From Akkermansiaceae bacterium UBA5688 (lineage in GTDB: Bacteria > Verrucomicrobiota > Verrucomicrobiia > Verrucomicrobiales > Akkermansiaceae), in the NCBI GenBank assembly GCA_002420315.1, contig DIHU01000235.1, positions 1-31,139 of the forward strand: a stretch of DNA of 31,139 bases, written 5' to 3'. Under the pieces are notes generated by a model. It had not been told where the DNA came from and did no database searches. It was given only the letters and a program-made list of their open reading frames with translations. Numbering within the stretch: the stretch's first letter is position 1; the number at the start of each line of letters is the position of its first letter. The position numbers and the translations under genes were made by a program. Positions 8,185-16,302 of the stretch are shown here, piece by piece.

Positions 8185-8830
8185 TGGCGGCCAAAGTAGC
8201 TGTCACGGCCTTTGCGATGAGGGTGGCGCCCCCCGTGCTTGGGTGAACTGTGTCAGGAATTAGGTCATCTTGGCCCTCTAGAGCCGCATAAACGTCTATG
8301 ATTCCAAGCTTGAGGTTCTTCGCGATCTTTTTGATGATGGGAATTTGCGCCTTGGTATCTTCGTTGTTAATCCCCCAACGACCTTTTTTTGCAATGTATG
8401 GCGGCAGGCAAAGATAGATCCGAGGTTTGGAAGCAATCTTTTGAAAATCAGAGATTAAATCACGGTAGTCGGCTTCGTAATCTTTAGCAGAATGCCTCCA
8501 ATTCACCGGCTTGGTATCGTTTGTGCCCAGCATGATCACAACGACATCAGGGTTTGACGAGAGCGCGTCTTTAAATTGCTGAGATTTTTGGTAGGGCTTG
8601 TTACCGCTATTCATCAAAGTGGTTCCGCTAAGGCCAAAGTTTTTGACCTGCCATTTTTTTCCCAAAACTTTCTGGGCTTGCCCAGGCCAAGACTGGCCAC
8701 GTTTTGCCCCTACTCCCTGGGTAATACTGTCTCCAACACAGGCGAGGATTTGGCGCTCTACTACTTCCGCTTGCGTGAAGCCAAGGAAGGGGATTGCGCA
8801 AAATGTGATGAGAAAGGGATTAATCTTCAT
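8180..8830 (-). CDS. Secreted SGNH/GDSL-family hydrolase
   Basis: Probable extracytoplasmic esterase that removes acyl groups from carbohydrate or lipid substrates. The 216-residue protein begins with a signal peptide (hydrophobic 4-19, cleavage near FTQA-E). Block I is CVGDSITQG (nucleophile S35), the block II Gly is in NFGLSGTTL (residues 64-72), block III is GTND (102-105), and block V is DTVHP (D193, H196); the catalytic triad is complete. The family holds sialate O-acetylesterase-like and rhamnogalacturonan-acetylesterase-like enzymes common in Verrucomicrobiota glycan loci. It lies 72 bases after the pentaheme cytochrome gene on the same strand and may be cotranscribed. No Shine-Dalgarno is present. 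Confidence 0.88.
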   Translation of the reverse strand: MKINPFLITFCAIPFLGFTQAEVVERQILACVGDSITQGVGAKRGQSWPGQAQKVLGKKWQVKNFGLSGTTLMNSGNKPYQKSQQFKDALSSNPDVVVIMLGTNDTKPVNWRHSAKDYEADYRDLISDFQKIASKPRIYLCLPPYIAKKGRWGINNEDTKAQIPIIKKIAKNLKLGIIDVYAALEGQDDLIPDTVHPSTGGATLIAKAVTATLAAK

Positions 8831-8902
8831 GGGGGTTTTGAGTAGCTATGGAGAGATTATTAAAGGTGACCTTTTGAAGCACCTTACGAGAGAAGCTCTA
8901 AA

Positions 8903-10867
8903 TTACTTTGCAGAAGCGCTGACCGATTGAATATACTGCCGGATTGCTTCAAACTGTTTATAAGAATCTCCTTCGAGAATGTCAGGCCGAAGGCCTGTTC
9001 CGTCGTCTGGATTTGTATATCGGGGCATCTTGGTGTTGGGTACGAGACGAACAGGATTAAACATCCACTGATGAAAGTACTCTGAGCGGAGCCGTTCGTG
9101 TGTAATTCCAAAATTGATTCCCTTAATTTCGAAGGCAGCAACAGCTGGCTTTTCATTGATGGCGTGGCACGTCACGCAAGCATAACCAGTCAGGCCAACT
9201 AGCTGCTCTCCGACTTCAACCTGGTCGGACGCTGGTTTCTCCTCTGATGGTTCCGACGCCGGAAGACCATGGTGCTGGCCAAGACCATGAGCTAGATGTT
9301 TCGCGTGAAGAGGGAAGGCGGGCATGCGCATTTCAAGCCATGGGCGTGGGCGAGGCTTTGCGGTACCGAGAAGCATTTTCTCTACATATCCAGTATGCAA
9401 CATTGCGCCCATGTGAGTTAAGGGCGGCCGGGATTGGATGAGTCGTTCGTCTGCTGTTTTGATGTGATCGAGCAGTGACTTGGTCTCCCCATGGATTTTA
9501 GTAAGGAGTGCATCCCTACCGTTATAATCATGGCATGACGTGCAATTGAGGGCTTTGATCTGTCGGCTGGCATAGGCCTCAACAGTGTCGTAACGCAAGG
9601 CAGGCAGAATAGCCGGGGTGATTGCCTTTTTTTCCTCATCAGTGAGGATCAATCGAGGTGATTTTCCGCGTTGATCGTCGGGGCCAAGACAGCCTTTAGA
9701 CCAGTCTTTGAGATCGGCAAGATTAGGGGCAGAAGTCCCGGATGGTTCCAGGCCTTCGTGACAGCTAGAGCAATTTAGGGACGCCACGAGACTCTTGCCG
9801 CGAACGGCATCACCTGGAGGGAACTCAGAGGGATCCGGTGTGTGCTCACCGGTAGATGTTTTGGTGAGGTAGGCAGCGAGTGAAGAAGCTTCCTCGTCGG
9901 AGAAGCGGAAATTGGGCATTTTGATCGCCTCGTGATGTTTTTGTGGGTTCTTAAGGAAGCTGACTAGAGATCCCCCCTTGAATTTGGTGGCAACATTATT
10001 GAGCGGAATACGGCCATTTTCGAAATCTGGCTCATCAGCGTCTGGCTTTGAGTGGCACGCGATACAACCAAGTTTGTGAAAATGCTCTCCACCTTTTTGA
10101 GAAAGAGAGAGGTCAGGACCGCTGGCGGCTTTTTCTTCTGTGACGAGTGAAGAAAGATAGGATCCGATATCGGCAGCAGCCTGGGCTCCCTCAGGCTTAG
10201 TATGATCGACCATTGCAGGCATAGTGGTCGTTGGCTTTAACTTATCGGGCTGGGCAATCCAGCGAGTCAGCCAAGATTCGTTTGCTCGGGAACCGATATC
10301 CGTTAAATTCGGACCAGCATATTTTAGCTCCGGCATGGCCGAAGAGCCAAAATTAGCCTTATGACATTGAATGCAGTTGTGATCAGCAAAAAGGCCCGCG
10401 GCATTGATCGGGGACGCATTTAAGGAAATAAAGGCCGAAGCAGGAATGGGCTCACGAGGAAATTCGCGACGTTCTTCCCAGTAAAGGCGGAAGTAACCAG
10501 CTCCGCTTTCTGGGGAGGTGAAGTTGATCTCAATCGGGACTTCTCCTGGGTTAAGGCGAATACGATCCGATTTGCCGTCACTAAAAGCGACTTCTTCCTC
10601 GTTGACCTTGAGCTCAACTTTGCCCTCTGATTCAACAGAAAAGGAGATACGAAAGCGTTTTGGGATAGACAGCTTTCCAGTGTAGCTCGCGCTAAAAGGG
10701 CCGACTGGAAGGCCTGCCACTGGCGATTCACCTTGGCCAACGAATAGCGCTGGGACTGCAACCTGTTTAGTCTTGGACTTTCCTGCTGATGTAAATGAGG
10801 CGTCTAACTCAGCATGAGCTGGGATCATCAAGCTCATCAGAAGAAGAGGAAGCGAAGTGAACTTCAT
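8903..10867 (-). CDS. PA14-domain pentaheme cytochrome c
   Basis: Probable periplasmic or surface electron-transfer protein. After a signal peptide (MKFTSLPLLLMSLMIPAHA), residues about 22-148 form a PA14-like domain ending in GAGYFRLYWEE...PIPASAF, a fold that binds carbohydrate in many enzymes. Five c-type heme motifs follow: CIQCH (165), CIACH (268), CSSCH (366), CTSCH (442) and CVTCH (564). Methionines in MPAM, KMPNF, RMPAF and KMPRY segments are candidate axial ligands. At 654 residues it reads as a string of class-I cytochrome domains. It lies 94 bases downstream of the DUF1080-propeller gene, with a terminator between, and upstream of an SGNH hydrolase. The electron donor is unknown; the adjacent propeller protein is the natural candidate by context. 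Confidence 0.88.
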   Translation of the reverse strand: MKFTSLPLLLMSLMIPAHAELDASFTSAGKSKTKQVAVPALFVGQGESPVAGLPVGPFSASYTGKLSIPKRFRISFSVESEGKVELKVNEEEVAFSDGKSDRIRLNPGEVPIEINFTSPESGAGYFRLYWEERREFPREPIPASAFISLNASPINAAGLFADHNCIQCHKANFGSSAMPELKYAGPNLTDIGSRANESWLTRWIAQPDKLKPTTTMPAMVDHTKPEGAQAAADIGSYLSSLVTEEKAASGPDLSLSQKGGEHFHKLGCIACHSKPDADEPDFENGRIPLNNVATKFKGGSLVSFLKNPQKHHEAIKMPNFRFSDEEASSLAAYLTKTSTGEHTPDPSEFPPGDAVRGKSLVASLNCSSCHEGLEPSGTSAPNLADLKDWSKGCLGPDDQRGKSPRLILTDEEKKAITPAILPALRYDTVEAYASRQIKALNCTSCHDYNGRDALLTKIHGETKSLLDHIKTADERLIQSRPPLTHMGAMLHTGYVEKMLLGTAKPRPRPWLEMRMPAFPLHAKHLAHGLGQHHGLPASEPSEEKPASDQVEVGEQLVGLTGYACVTCHAINEKPAVAAFEIKGINFGITHERLRSEYFHQWMFNPVRLVPNTKMPRYTNPDDGTGLRPDILEGDSYKQFEAIRQYIQSVSASAK

Positions 10868-10900
10868 TGGTTGAACATTAAACGTCTATTGGAAGAGGGC

Positions 10901-10939
10901 AAAAAGAAAAACGCTCCCGAGTAAGCTCAAGAGCGTTTT
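10901..10939 (-). terminator. Intrinsic terminator after the propeller gene
   Basis: aaaacgctc (10908-10916) pairs perfectly with gagcgtttt (10931-10939), and a small gag/ctc stem lies inside the loop. On the minus strand the stem is followed by a T-rich run (TTTTCTTTTT type), 23 bases past the stop of the 10962-13799 gene and before the cytochrome start. It should reduce, not necessarily abolish, read-through into the cytochrome gene. Confidence 0.75.
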
Positions 10940-10961
10940 GTAAACTTTTTAGAGCTCTAGT

Positions 10962-13799
10962 CTAACTACTAGGAACCTTGTGAATGGTGCTATGAATCGT
11001 TCCAATCAACTCATCACCATCGGAGGACTCGAGATCGTATTCAAGCTTGAACTGCTGGCTGGGCTTGTGCCCCGCTACAGTAAGAAGAATTGATTTCTTA
11101 TCTCCCCCAAGTTTAGCAGCGGTAATCTTCACGTTATCACGTTTACGATGGCTCTTTGACTCTTTTTTGATCGCTCTCGCCTCAGCTGCCTTATCAGGAT
11201 TGTCTACCGAAAAATCACCAGAACCATACTGAGGCCCGCGAATATACTTCCAGCGCTGAGCTGTAAAAGAAGTCGGATCCGTCGCTAGTTCGTCGTCAAG
11301 TTCGACATCGAAGGACAGTTTGATGCCCTCCTTCGTGACGGTCATCGCAGTTGGGAGCGGATTAACTTCCTTGTAATTACGACGAATGCGCTGGAGACCA
11401 GCCTCTGTGGCGGCATTCGTCTGCCAACCCCGGAATCCGACAACATACATTGAACCATCCGGGTGGAAAACAGCGCGCTGAGCAGAAGATGAAAGTTTGA
11501 CAGGGATTTTAGCCACACCGCCCTGATAGAATCCATTACCAACCTTCTGTCGGAGAACGTGGTAGATCGAGGATTGGCCGTAGGAAAGGTGAAGAAGTTC
11601 GCCCGACGCAATACCAATCTTAGCATTTTCAGGAACCCAAATTTGCCCACCTCCGGAGTTATCGACCGACATTGGGAGATAGCAAAGAGGCTCTGTGAAT
11701 TTTGATTTATTCCCCTGACGAGCATCCTCTACGCCAAAGAACGGAGTCCCGTTTTCCGGCTCATAATAGTTGATCTTGCAACGGGGCTGCCAAGTTCCTT
11801 CATTTTCCCCTGACGTAATTTCACCGTTTGGTCCAACTCCAATACCGCCGGGAGCACGCAGGCCAGTACCAATAGTGTAAAGACGATTGCCGTCTGAACT
11901 AATTTTAACAAAAGCCCCGTTGTGGGGAAGGATCTTTTCGAAACCACGACCACCACCGCGAACTGGCGAGGCCTTGGCAAAGTAGAAATTTCCTTCCTTA
12001 TCGGTTTCAAGACCGAACTGGAACTCGTGGAAGTTATTGGAAAGATAAACATCATTGTTGAAGACTTTGAACTTATCTGCTTCTCCGTCGTTGTTGAGAT
12101 CGTAAGTTGCATAGATACCATCGCGACCGGCTATGTGCGGCACATCATTAACAATTTTCAGACCGAGTGGTTCGAAAAAGCCGGTTGCGTAACGTCTCCA
12201 AGTGAGTTTCTTGAAGGCCTTTAAACCAGTGAGCATCCAGATGTCACCATCCCAGGTTGAGAGAAGAGCTCGATTGCCATCAGAGAAGAAATCTACATCC
12301 GACATGCGGACCTTACCTTTGTAGGGAGAAGCCTTGAGTGCTGGGGGAAGGGGAACTTGTTCGACTAGCCACGCCTTCTTGGAATTGTCTGCCTTTGCTT
12401 CGACCTCGAAGACCTCAGGCGAGATGCCAGGGCCACCTTCGGTAAGAGAACTTAGGGAGACTGGAGCAGGAGCTTCAGCATCTGAATGTCCGGTGTAAAG
12501 TAGGGTAACTCTGGTCTGCTTAGCGGAGGCATCAAGACGAAGAAAATAGGAACCATTTTTCGAGGTGGTTTTGGCATTTCCATTGATGGATTTTACCTTT
12601 AGAGCAAAGCCCTTTTCACTCGAGTCGTCGAGAAGCCGAACGGTAAGAGGCTTATCGTGAGGAGCAACGTCTAGATAGCGAGCCATCCCATGATTATGAT
12701 CGCTGACAGCATCGAGAATTTGGGTCCCATTAACAGAATAATCAAGGACAACCTGATTACCGCTACGGAAATACCCATTGAATTCGAGGTGTGAGAAATT
12801 ACCGTAACCCTTGAGGGGTCGATTATCTTTAAATGCGCCTGAGTCGTCTGCCCAAACTGGACCTTCAGCTGCAGTGAAGAGGTAGGAATCCTTATTGTTA
12901 AACTCATTAACCTTTTGGTGACCACCACCCCAAGGAGTGTTTATTAAGTTAACACCCTTATCGGTCGCAGAGACAAGAGAGAGGTTTTCGGTGTTAAAAA
13001 GAGCAACCCTACCTGGCAAAGCAGAGTAATTTAGGGCAATCCCTTTCAAAGCTGATTCGCGACGCAGTTTACCTTTGAAGTAATCGCCATACGTCTGAAA
13101 AAAAGCAGGACCGTGGTCAGCGAGATGATACCACTTTTCCTTCGTATTGGATGCAGAGTTATAAGCGATCAGAGCAGATCGTGGTATTCCGAGTTCGCTC
13201 ATAGCTGCCAGAAGTGATCCAGAAGCAAGCTCTCGGACTTTCACCTTGCGAAATTGAACTGGAGATCCGTCATCATGGTTCTGTAGCCCAAAGTAGCCAC
13301 CCACGTCACCTCGTCCGTCCTGACATTCGTAGACGTTGATAAGTTTGCCATTGAGGATAATTGCGATCTGATCGCCGGCAGTGATAATGTTATAGGTATT
13401 CCATTCACCAACCTTCATGCCCGGATCAATGGCTGGCTGAATGTCATAAATCGCTCCAGTCTTATTTTTGTGGGACTCGTTACCGCAGATCTGAATTTCG
13501 TATCCTTTTTTGACGGCGACCCATGGATCATTACCCGGATTTGGGAACCGGACAAAGATACCCGAGTTATCAGAGTCCTCGGGGGCCAAGAATTCGACGG
13601 TGAAGCAGGCATTGGTGAATTCCTTTTTACCATACCACCAGAGACCCATCCCTCCTGTTGCGGTGGAAACACCATTTTTTTGTTCGAAAGAACCGGGTCC
13701 GGCCATTTTCCAATCGGAAGTGGCTTCAGGTAGGACATTGTAGACTTCCTTAGCGCAGAGCGGACCAAGGAGAAATGGAAGAAGAGCTAATCTTTTCAT
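10962..13799 (-). CDS. Secreted DUF1080-DUF6797-beta-propeller protein
   Basis: A 945-residue multidomain extracytoplasmic protein. MKRLALLPFLLGPLCA is a signal peptide. Residues about 20-190 form a DUF1080/family-16-like jelly roll (GMGLWWYGKKEFTNACF, NSGIFVRFP, KVGEWNTYNI, GYFGLQNHDD). Residues about 195-390 match DUF6797 (FFQTYGDYFKGKL...GIALNYSALPGRVALFNTE, FNGYFRSGNQVVLDYSVNG). From about 490 to 800 is a six-bladed propeller of the glucose/sorbosone dehydrogenase type (GKVRMSDVDFFSDGNRALLSTWDGDIW, TIGTGLRAPGGIGVGPNGEI, VFHPDGSMYVVGFRGWQ). A lysine-rich C-terminal beta domain completes it. PQQ binding is not proven from sequence. It precedes a pentaheme cytochrome gene, suggesting an oxidative role on carbohydrate. 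Its start is divergent from rnpB. Confidence 0.85.
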   Translation of the reverse strand: MKRLALLPFLLGPLCAKEVYNVLPEATSDWKMAGPGSFEQKNGVSTATGGMGLWWYGKKEFTNACFTVEFLAPEDSDNSGIFVRFPNPGNDPWVAVKKGYEIQICGNESHKNKTGAIYDIQPAIDPGMKVGEWNTYNIITAGDQIAIILNGKLINVYECQDGRGDVGGYFGLQNHDDGSPVQFRKVKVRELASGSLLAAMSELGIPRSALIAYNSASNTKEKWYHLADHGPAFFQTYGDYFKGKLRRESALKGIALNYSALPGRVALFNTENLSLVSATDKGVNLINTPWGGGHQKVNEFNNKDSYLFTAAEGPVWADDSGAFKDNRPLKGYGNFSHLEFNGYFRSGNQVVLDYSVNGTQILDAVSDHNHGMARYLDVAPHDKPLTVRLLDDSSEKGFALKVKSINGNAKTTSKNGSYFLRLDASAKQTRVTLLYTGHSDAEAPAPVSLSSLTEGGPGISPEVFEVEAKADNSKKAWLVEQVPLPPALKASPYKGKVRMSDVDFFSDGNRALLSTWDGDIWMLTGLKAFKKLTWRRYATGFFEPLGLKIVNDVPHIAGRDGIYATYDLNNDGEADKFKVFNNDVYLSNNFHEFQFGLETDKEGNFYFAKASPVRGGGRGFEKILPHNGAFVKISSDGNRLYTIGTGLRAPGGIGVGPNGEITSGENEGTWQPRCKINYYEPENGTPFFGVEDARQGNKSKFTEPLCYLPMSVDNSGGGQIWVPENAKIGIASGELLHLSYGQSSIYHVLRQKVGNGFYQGGVAKIPVKLSSSAQRAVFHPDGSMYVVGFRGWQTNAATEAGLQRIRRNYKEVNPLPTAMTVTKEGIKLSFDVELDDELATDPTSFTAQRWKYIRGPQYGSGDFSVDNPDKAAEARAIKKESKSHRKRDNVKITAAKLGGDKKSILLTVAGHKPSQQFKLEYDLESSDGDELIGTIHSTIHKVPSS

Positions 13800-13899
13800 A
13801 AATCGTATTTACAGTGCCCTTTATACGCCAGTGGTCAACCGGGTTTGTCATAGGATTTTTTCAAGCTAGCTAATTCTTTGGTTATTTTATAGTTTTCAT

Positions 13900-14252
13900 G
13901 ACCGCTCCCCGGGCAGTCGCTGGTTTTCGTATGGAAATTGGAGGAAAGTCCGGACACTACAGAGCAGTGTGCCTCCTGAAAGGGAGGGACAGTGGGTCGA
14001 AAGAACCACTGGACAGATAGTACCGCAGAAAACAAACCGCCTTTTTCGGAAGGTAAGGGTGAAAAGGTGGGGTAAGAGCCCACCGCGCCGAGGGTAACTT
14101 AGGTGGCAGGGTAAACCTCTCGCAGTGCAAGACAAAACAGGGGAAGGACTGCTCGTCCGATTGATCCCCGGGTAATAGTCGCAGAGATAAATGACTGCCG
14201 AAGTCCATATAGGATGGATGGAACAGAATCCGGCTTACAGGGGAGCGGCCGC
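13900..14252 (+). ncRNA. rnpB: RNase P RNA (class A)
   Basis: Catalytic RNA that matures tRNA 5' ends. The P4 signature gaggaaagtccggac is at 13941-13955 and its partner acagaatccggctta at 14223-14237. The ends pair as helix P1: ccgctcccc (13902-13910) with ggggagcgg (14240-14248). Between them are the conserved CCACCGCG, GAGGGTAAC and CAGGGTAAACC blocks (about 14080-14120) of the specificity domain. The length near 350 nt fits bacterial type A. The exact ends are estimated from the P1 stem. Open frames on the minus strand across this RNA are spurious. Upstream AT-rich sequence (TTATTTTAT near 13882-13890) may hold the -10. Confidence 0.97.
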
Positions 14253-14320
14253 CAATCTTAATGAAATTGTCTAGCGAAAGCCGCCGACCCTTCGGAAGGA
14301 TCCCAAATGATGTTACTTTC

Positions 14321-15394
14321 CTATCTTGACTTGGCGCAACGAAAGCCCGTGTGGTTCGTAGGGGCCAGTGATTCGGAATAATGCCGTGCCCCGGGGCGGT
14401 ATCGTAAGCAGTATGACTCGTGACAGAGGAATGATCCGCCCTTTGTGACGTGGAGAAAGCTCAGCGCGTGCTGTTTCCCAAAGATCAGAGGCGAGGGCCA
14501 CTTGCCATTCTGCAGAAACCAATTCACCTCAATCTGACTCACGCCACCACGTGGTCCCTTTGGATCTTTCTTCGGGGATTTAAGGAAGAGCGAGTATGCA
14601 TCCGGCCGATATAAATCAGAGCAATGTTCCCAAGCATTCCCCGCCATATCATAGAGTCCGAATCCATTGGGTGGAAAAGATTTAATAGGAGCAGTCCCCT
14701 TGAAACCGTCTTCACCAGTATCCTTATGGGGAAACTCTCCGGTGAAAACGTTGGCTAGCCACTTTTTACCTGGTTTTGGGCTATTGCCCCAAATGTAATC
14801 GAGCCCTTCGTTTCCTCCACGGGCGGCCAACTCCCATTCCGCCTCTGTAGGTAATCTTTTACCAGCCCACTTACAGTAAGCATTGGCATCTTCCCAAGTG
14901 ACGCAAACAACAGGATAATTTTCCATTCCATCGAGATTCGACTTAGGGCCTGAAGGATGTTTCCAGGAGGCGCCTTCTTTAAATTGCCACCATTGCCATT
15001 CAGCACCCTGGCCACGAAGCTCAACCGCCTTTGAAGGACCTGAGAAAACAATGCCCCCAGGTTTCAGTGCCTCTGGAGGAGCCTTCGGAAAATCTTTTTT
15101 TGACCAACCTCTCTCGGCCTGAGTCTTATAGTCGGTGGCATCGACGAAATCCCTGAATTGCGCGTTAGTAACCTCGTGCTCATCGAGATAGAACCCACTC
15201 ACTGTCACTTTGTGCACGGGACGCTCCTCATCATTAAAGGGAATTTTTGGATTTTCTTTGGTCCCGCGTGTGTAGCTGGCGCCTTCAATCCACACCATTC
15301 CTTTGGGGGCCTTGTCTTTGGTTGTAATTTCCTTTGACTCAGGACTGGCATTCAGGAGCGAAATAGTAGGTATGATGCAAAGAAGTCGATTCAT
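14321..15394 (-). CDS. Formylglycine-generating enzyme (sulfatase-maturing)
   Basis: Probable exported oxidase that converts the sulfatase active-site cysteine to Calpha-formylglycine. The 357-residue protein has an N-terminal signal peptide (MNRLLCIIPTISLLNA), then an FGE/SUMF1 domain: MVWIEGASYTRGT (33-45), FYLDEHEVTNAQFRDFV (68-84), PVVCVTWEDANAYCKWAGKR (161-180), LPTEAEWELAARGG and GFGLYDMAGNAWEH (244-257). The catalytic segment GGSFLCHESYCLRYRPGAR holds C324 and C329, the pair found in true sulfatase-activating FGEs and missing from most look-alikes. An insertion of about 30 residues (about 285-316) lies just before it. No sulfatase is in the window. It is convergent with rnpB and divergent from hisA, with only 39 bases between starts. 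Confidence 0.9.
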   Translation of the reverse strand: MNRLLCIIPTISLLNASPESKEITTKDKAPKGMVWIEGASYTRGTKENPKIPFNDEERPVHKVTVSGFYLDEHEVTNAQFRDFVDATDYKTQAERGWSKKDFPKAPPEALKPGGIVFSGPSKAVELRGQGAEWQWWQFKEGASWKHPSGPKSNLDGMENYPVVCVTWEDANAYCKWAGKRLPTEAEWELAARGGNEGLDYIWGNSPKPGKKWLANVFTGEFPHKDTGEDGFKGTAPIKSFPPNGFGLYDMAGNAWEHCSDLYRPDAYSLFLKSPKKDPKGPRGGVSQIEVNWFLQNGKWPSPLIFGKQHALSFLHVTKGGSFLCHESYCLRYRPGARHYSESLAPTNHTGFRCAKSR

Positions 15395-15433
15395 GAGGCT
15401 TGGATTCCAAAACAGGACAATTTATCTACGGGT

Positions 15434-16210
15434 ATGGCTACTACTATGTTTCGCCCATGTATCGATCTTCACGAAGGAAAAGTGAAGCAGATCGTTGGAG
15501 GCACGCTCAACGACAGCGGAGCAATTGAGAATTTCGTCTCAGAGAAGTCACCCTCGTGGTATGCTCAGCGGTTTGCGAAGGATAAATTACGAGGAGGACA
15601 TGTGATCAAATTAGGCCCGGGGAACGATCAAGCTGCTCGCGAAGCCCTTGCGGCTTGGCCAGGAGGACTACAAATTGGAGGAGCGATTTCAGCTGAGAAT
15701 GCCGAAGATTGGCTCGAAGCAGGGGCAAGTGGCGTAATCGTGACTTCATGGCTTTTCGATTCTGAGGGGAAGTTTCGAGCTGATAGGGCTGCCTTGTTGG
15801 CGGACAGGATTGGAACTGAAAAGATCATTATTGATCTCAGTTGCCGGCAAGTGGGAAGCGGCTGGACCGTGGCAATGGATCGTTGGCAAACTCTGACAGA
15901 GATGGAAGTTAATCTAGAAACGATCGGGGACCTTTCCAAATATTGTGGTGAATTTTTGATTCACGCAGCTGATGTAGAAGGTCAATGCGCTGGGGTAGAT
16001 GTGTCTCTAGTAAATTTGTTGGGGCAGTGGACCGGCTGTCCTATCACATACGCAGGGGGGGTAAGGGGGCTTGATGATTTGAAGCTAATTAACGATGCGA
16101 GTGACGGGCGTCTGGATGCCACTGTGGGGAGTGCGCTAGATCTTTTCGGAGGAACCGGAGTGGCTTACAAATGTCTTTTGAATTGGAACAAAGGGACATC
16201 AGGCGCCTAA
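15434..16210 (+). CDS. hisA: Eukaryotic-type HisA (ProFAR isomerase)
   Basis: Isomerises ProFAR to PRFAR, the fourth step of histidine synthesis; cytoplasmic. The 258-residue TIM barrel starts MATTMFRPCIDLHEGKVKQI and carries HVIKLGPGNDQAAREAL, VIVTSWLFDSEGKF, IDLSCRQ, WQTLTEMEVN, FLIHAADVEGQCAGVD, YAGGVRGLDDL and VGSALDLFGG. Catalytic aspartates should be D11 and D180. These segments match the yeast HIS6/plant HisA class more closely than the common bacterial HisA, which lacks the VTSWLF and FLIHAADVEG wording. An ATG at 15446 is an alternative start. No other his gene lies nearby, so it is detached from a his operon. A run of seven Gs occurs near 16055-16061 in the coding sequence. Confidence 0.9.
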   Translation: MATTMFRPCIDLHEGKVKQIVGGTLNDSGAIENFVSEKSPSWYAQRFAKDKLRGGHVIKLGPGNDQAAREALAAWPGGLQIGGAISAENAEDWLEAGASGVIVTSWLFDSEGKFRADRAALLADRIGTEKIIIDLSCRQVGSGWTVAMDRWQTLTEMEVNLETIGDLSKYCGEFLIHAADVEGQCAGVDVSLVNLLGQWTGCPITYAGGVRGLDDLKLINDASDGRLDATVGSALDLFGGTGVAYKCLLNWNKGTSGA

Positions 16211-16232
16211 GAAGAACTGCCATCAAGTTTCA

Positions 16233-16258
16233 CGATCTTCCGCTGAAGCGTAAGATCG
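16233..16258. terminator. Hairpin between convergent hisA and rlmD
   Basis: cgatctt (16233-16239) pairs with aagatcg (16252-16258), and after one mismatch cgc pairs with gcg around a TGAA loop. It is centred between the hisA stop and the rlmD stop. No T run follows on either strand, so termination activity is uncertain. Confidence 0.4.
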
Positions 16259-16302
16259 AAAACAAAAAATCAATTACTATTGATGCGCTTTCAGAAGCTT
16301 GT

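Noticed and set aside
13820..13848. TATAAA-like -10 for the propeller gene
   Set aside because: The minus-strand TATAAA (plus 13820-13825) has no -35 at normal spacing; TTGACC lies too close.
13835..14208. Three overlapping minus-strand reading frames of about 80 residues
   Set aside because: They lie across the RNase P RNA gene and resemble no protein; the RNA signature explains the sequence.
14288..14299. Small CCTT-AAGG hairpin after rnpB as its terminator
   Set aside because: Four base pairs around a three-base loop and no T run; too weak to call.
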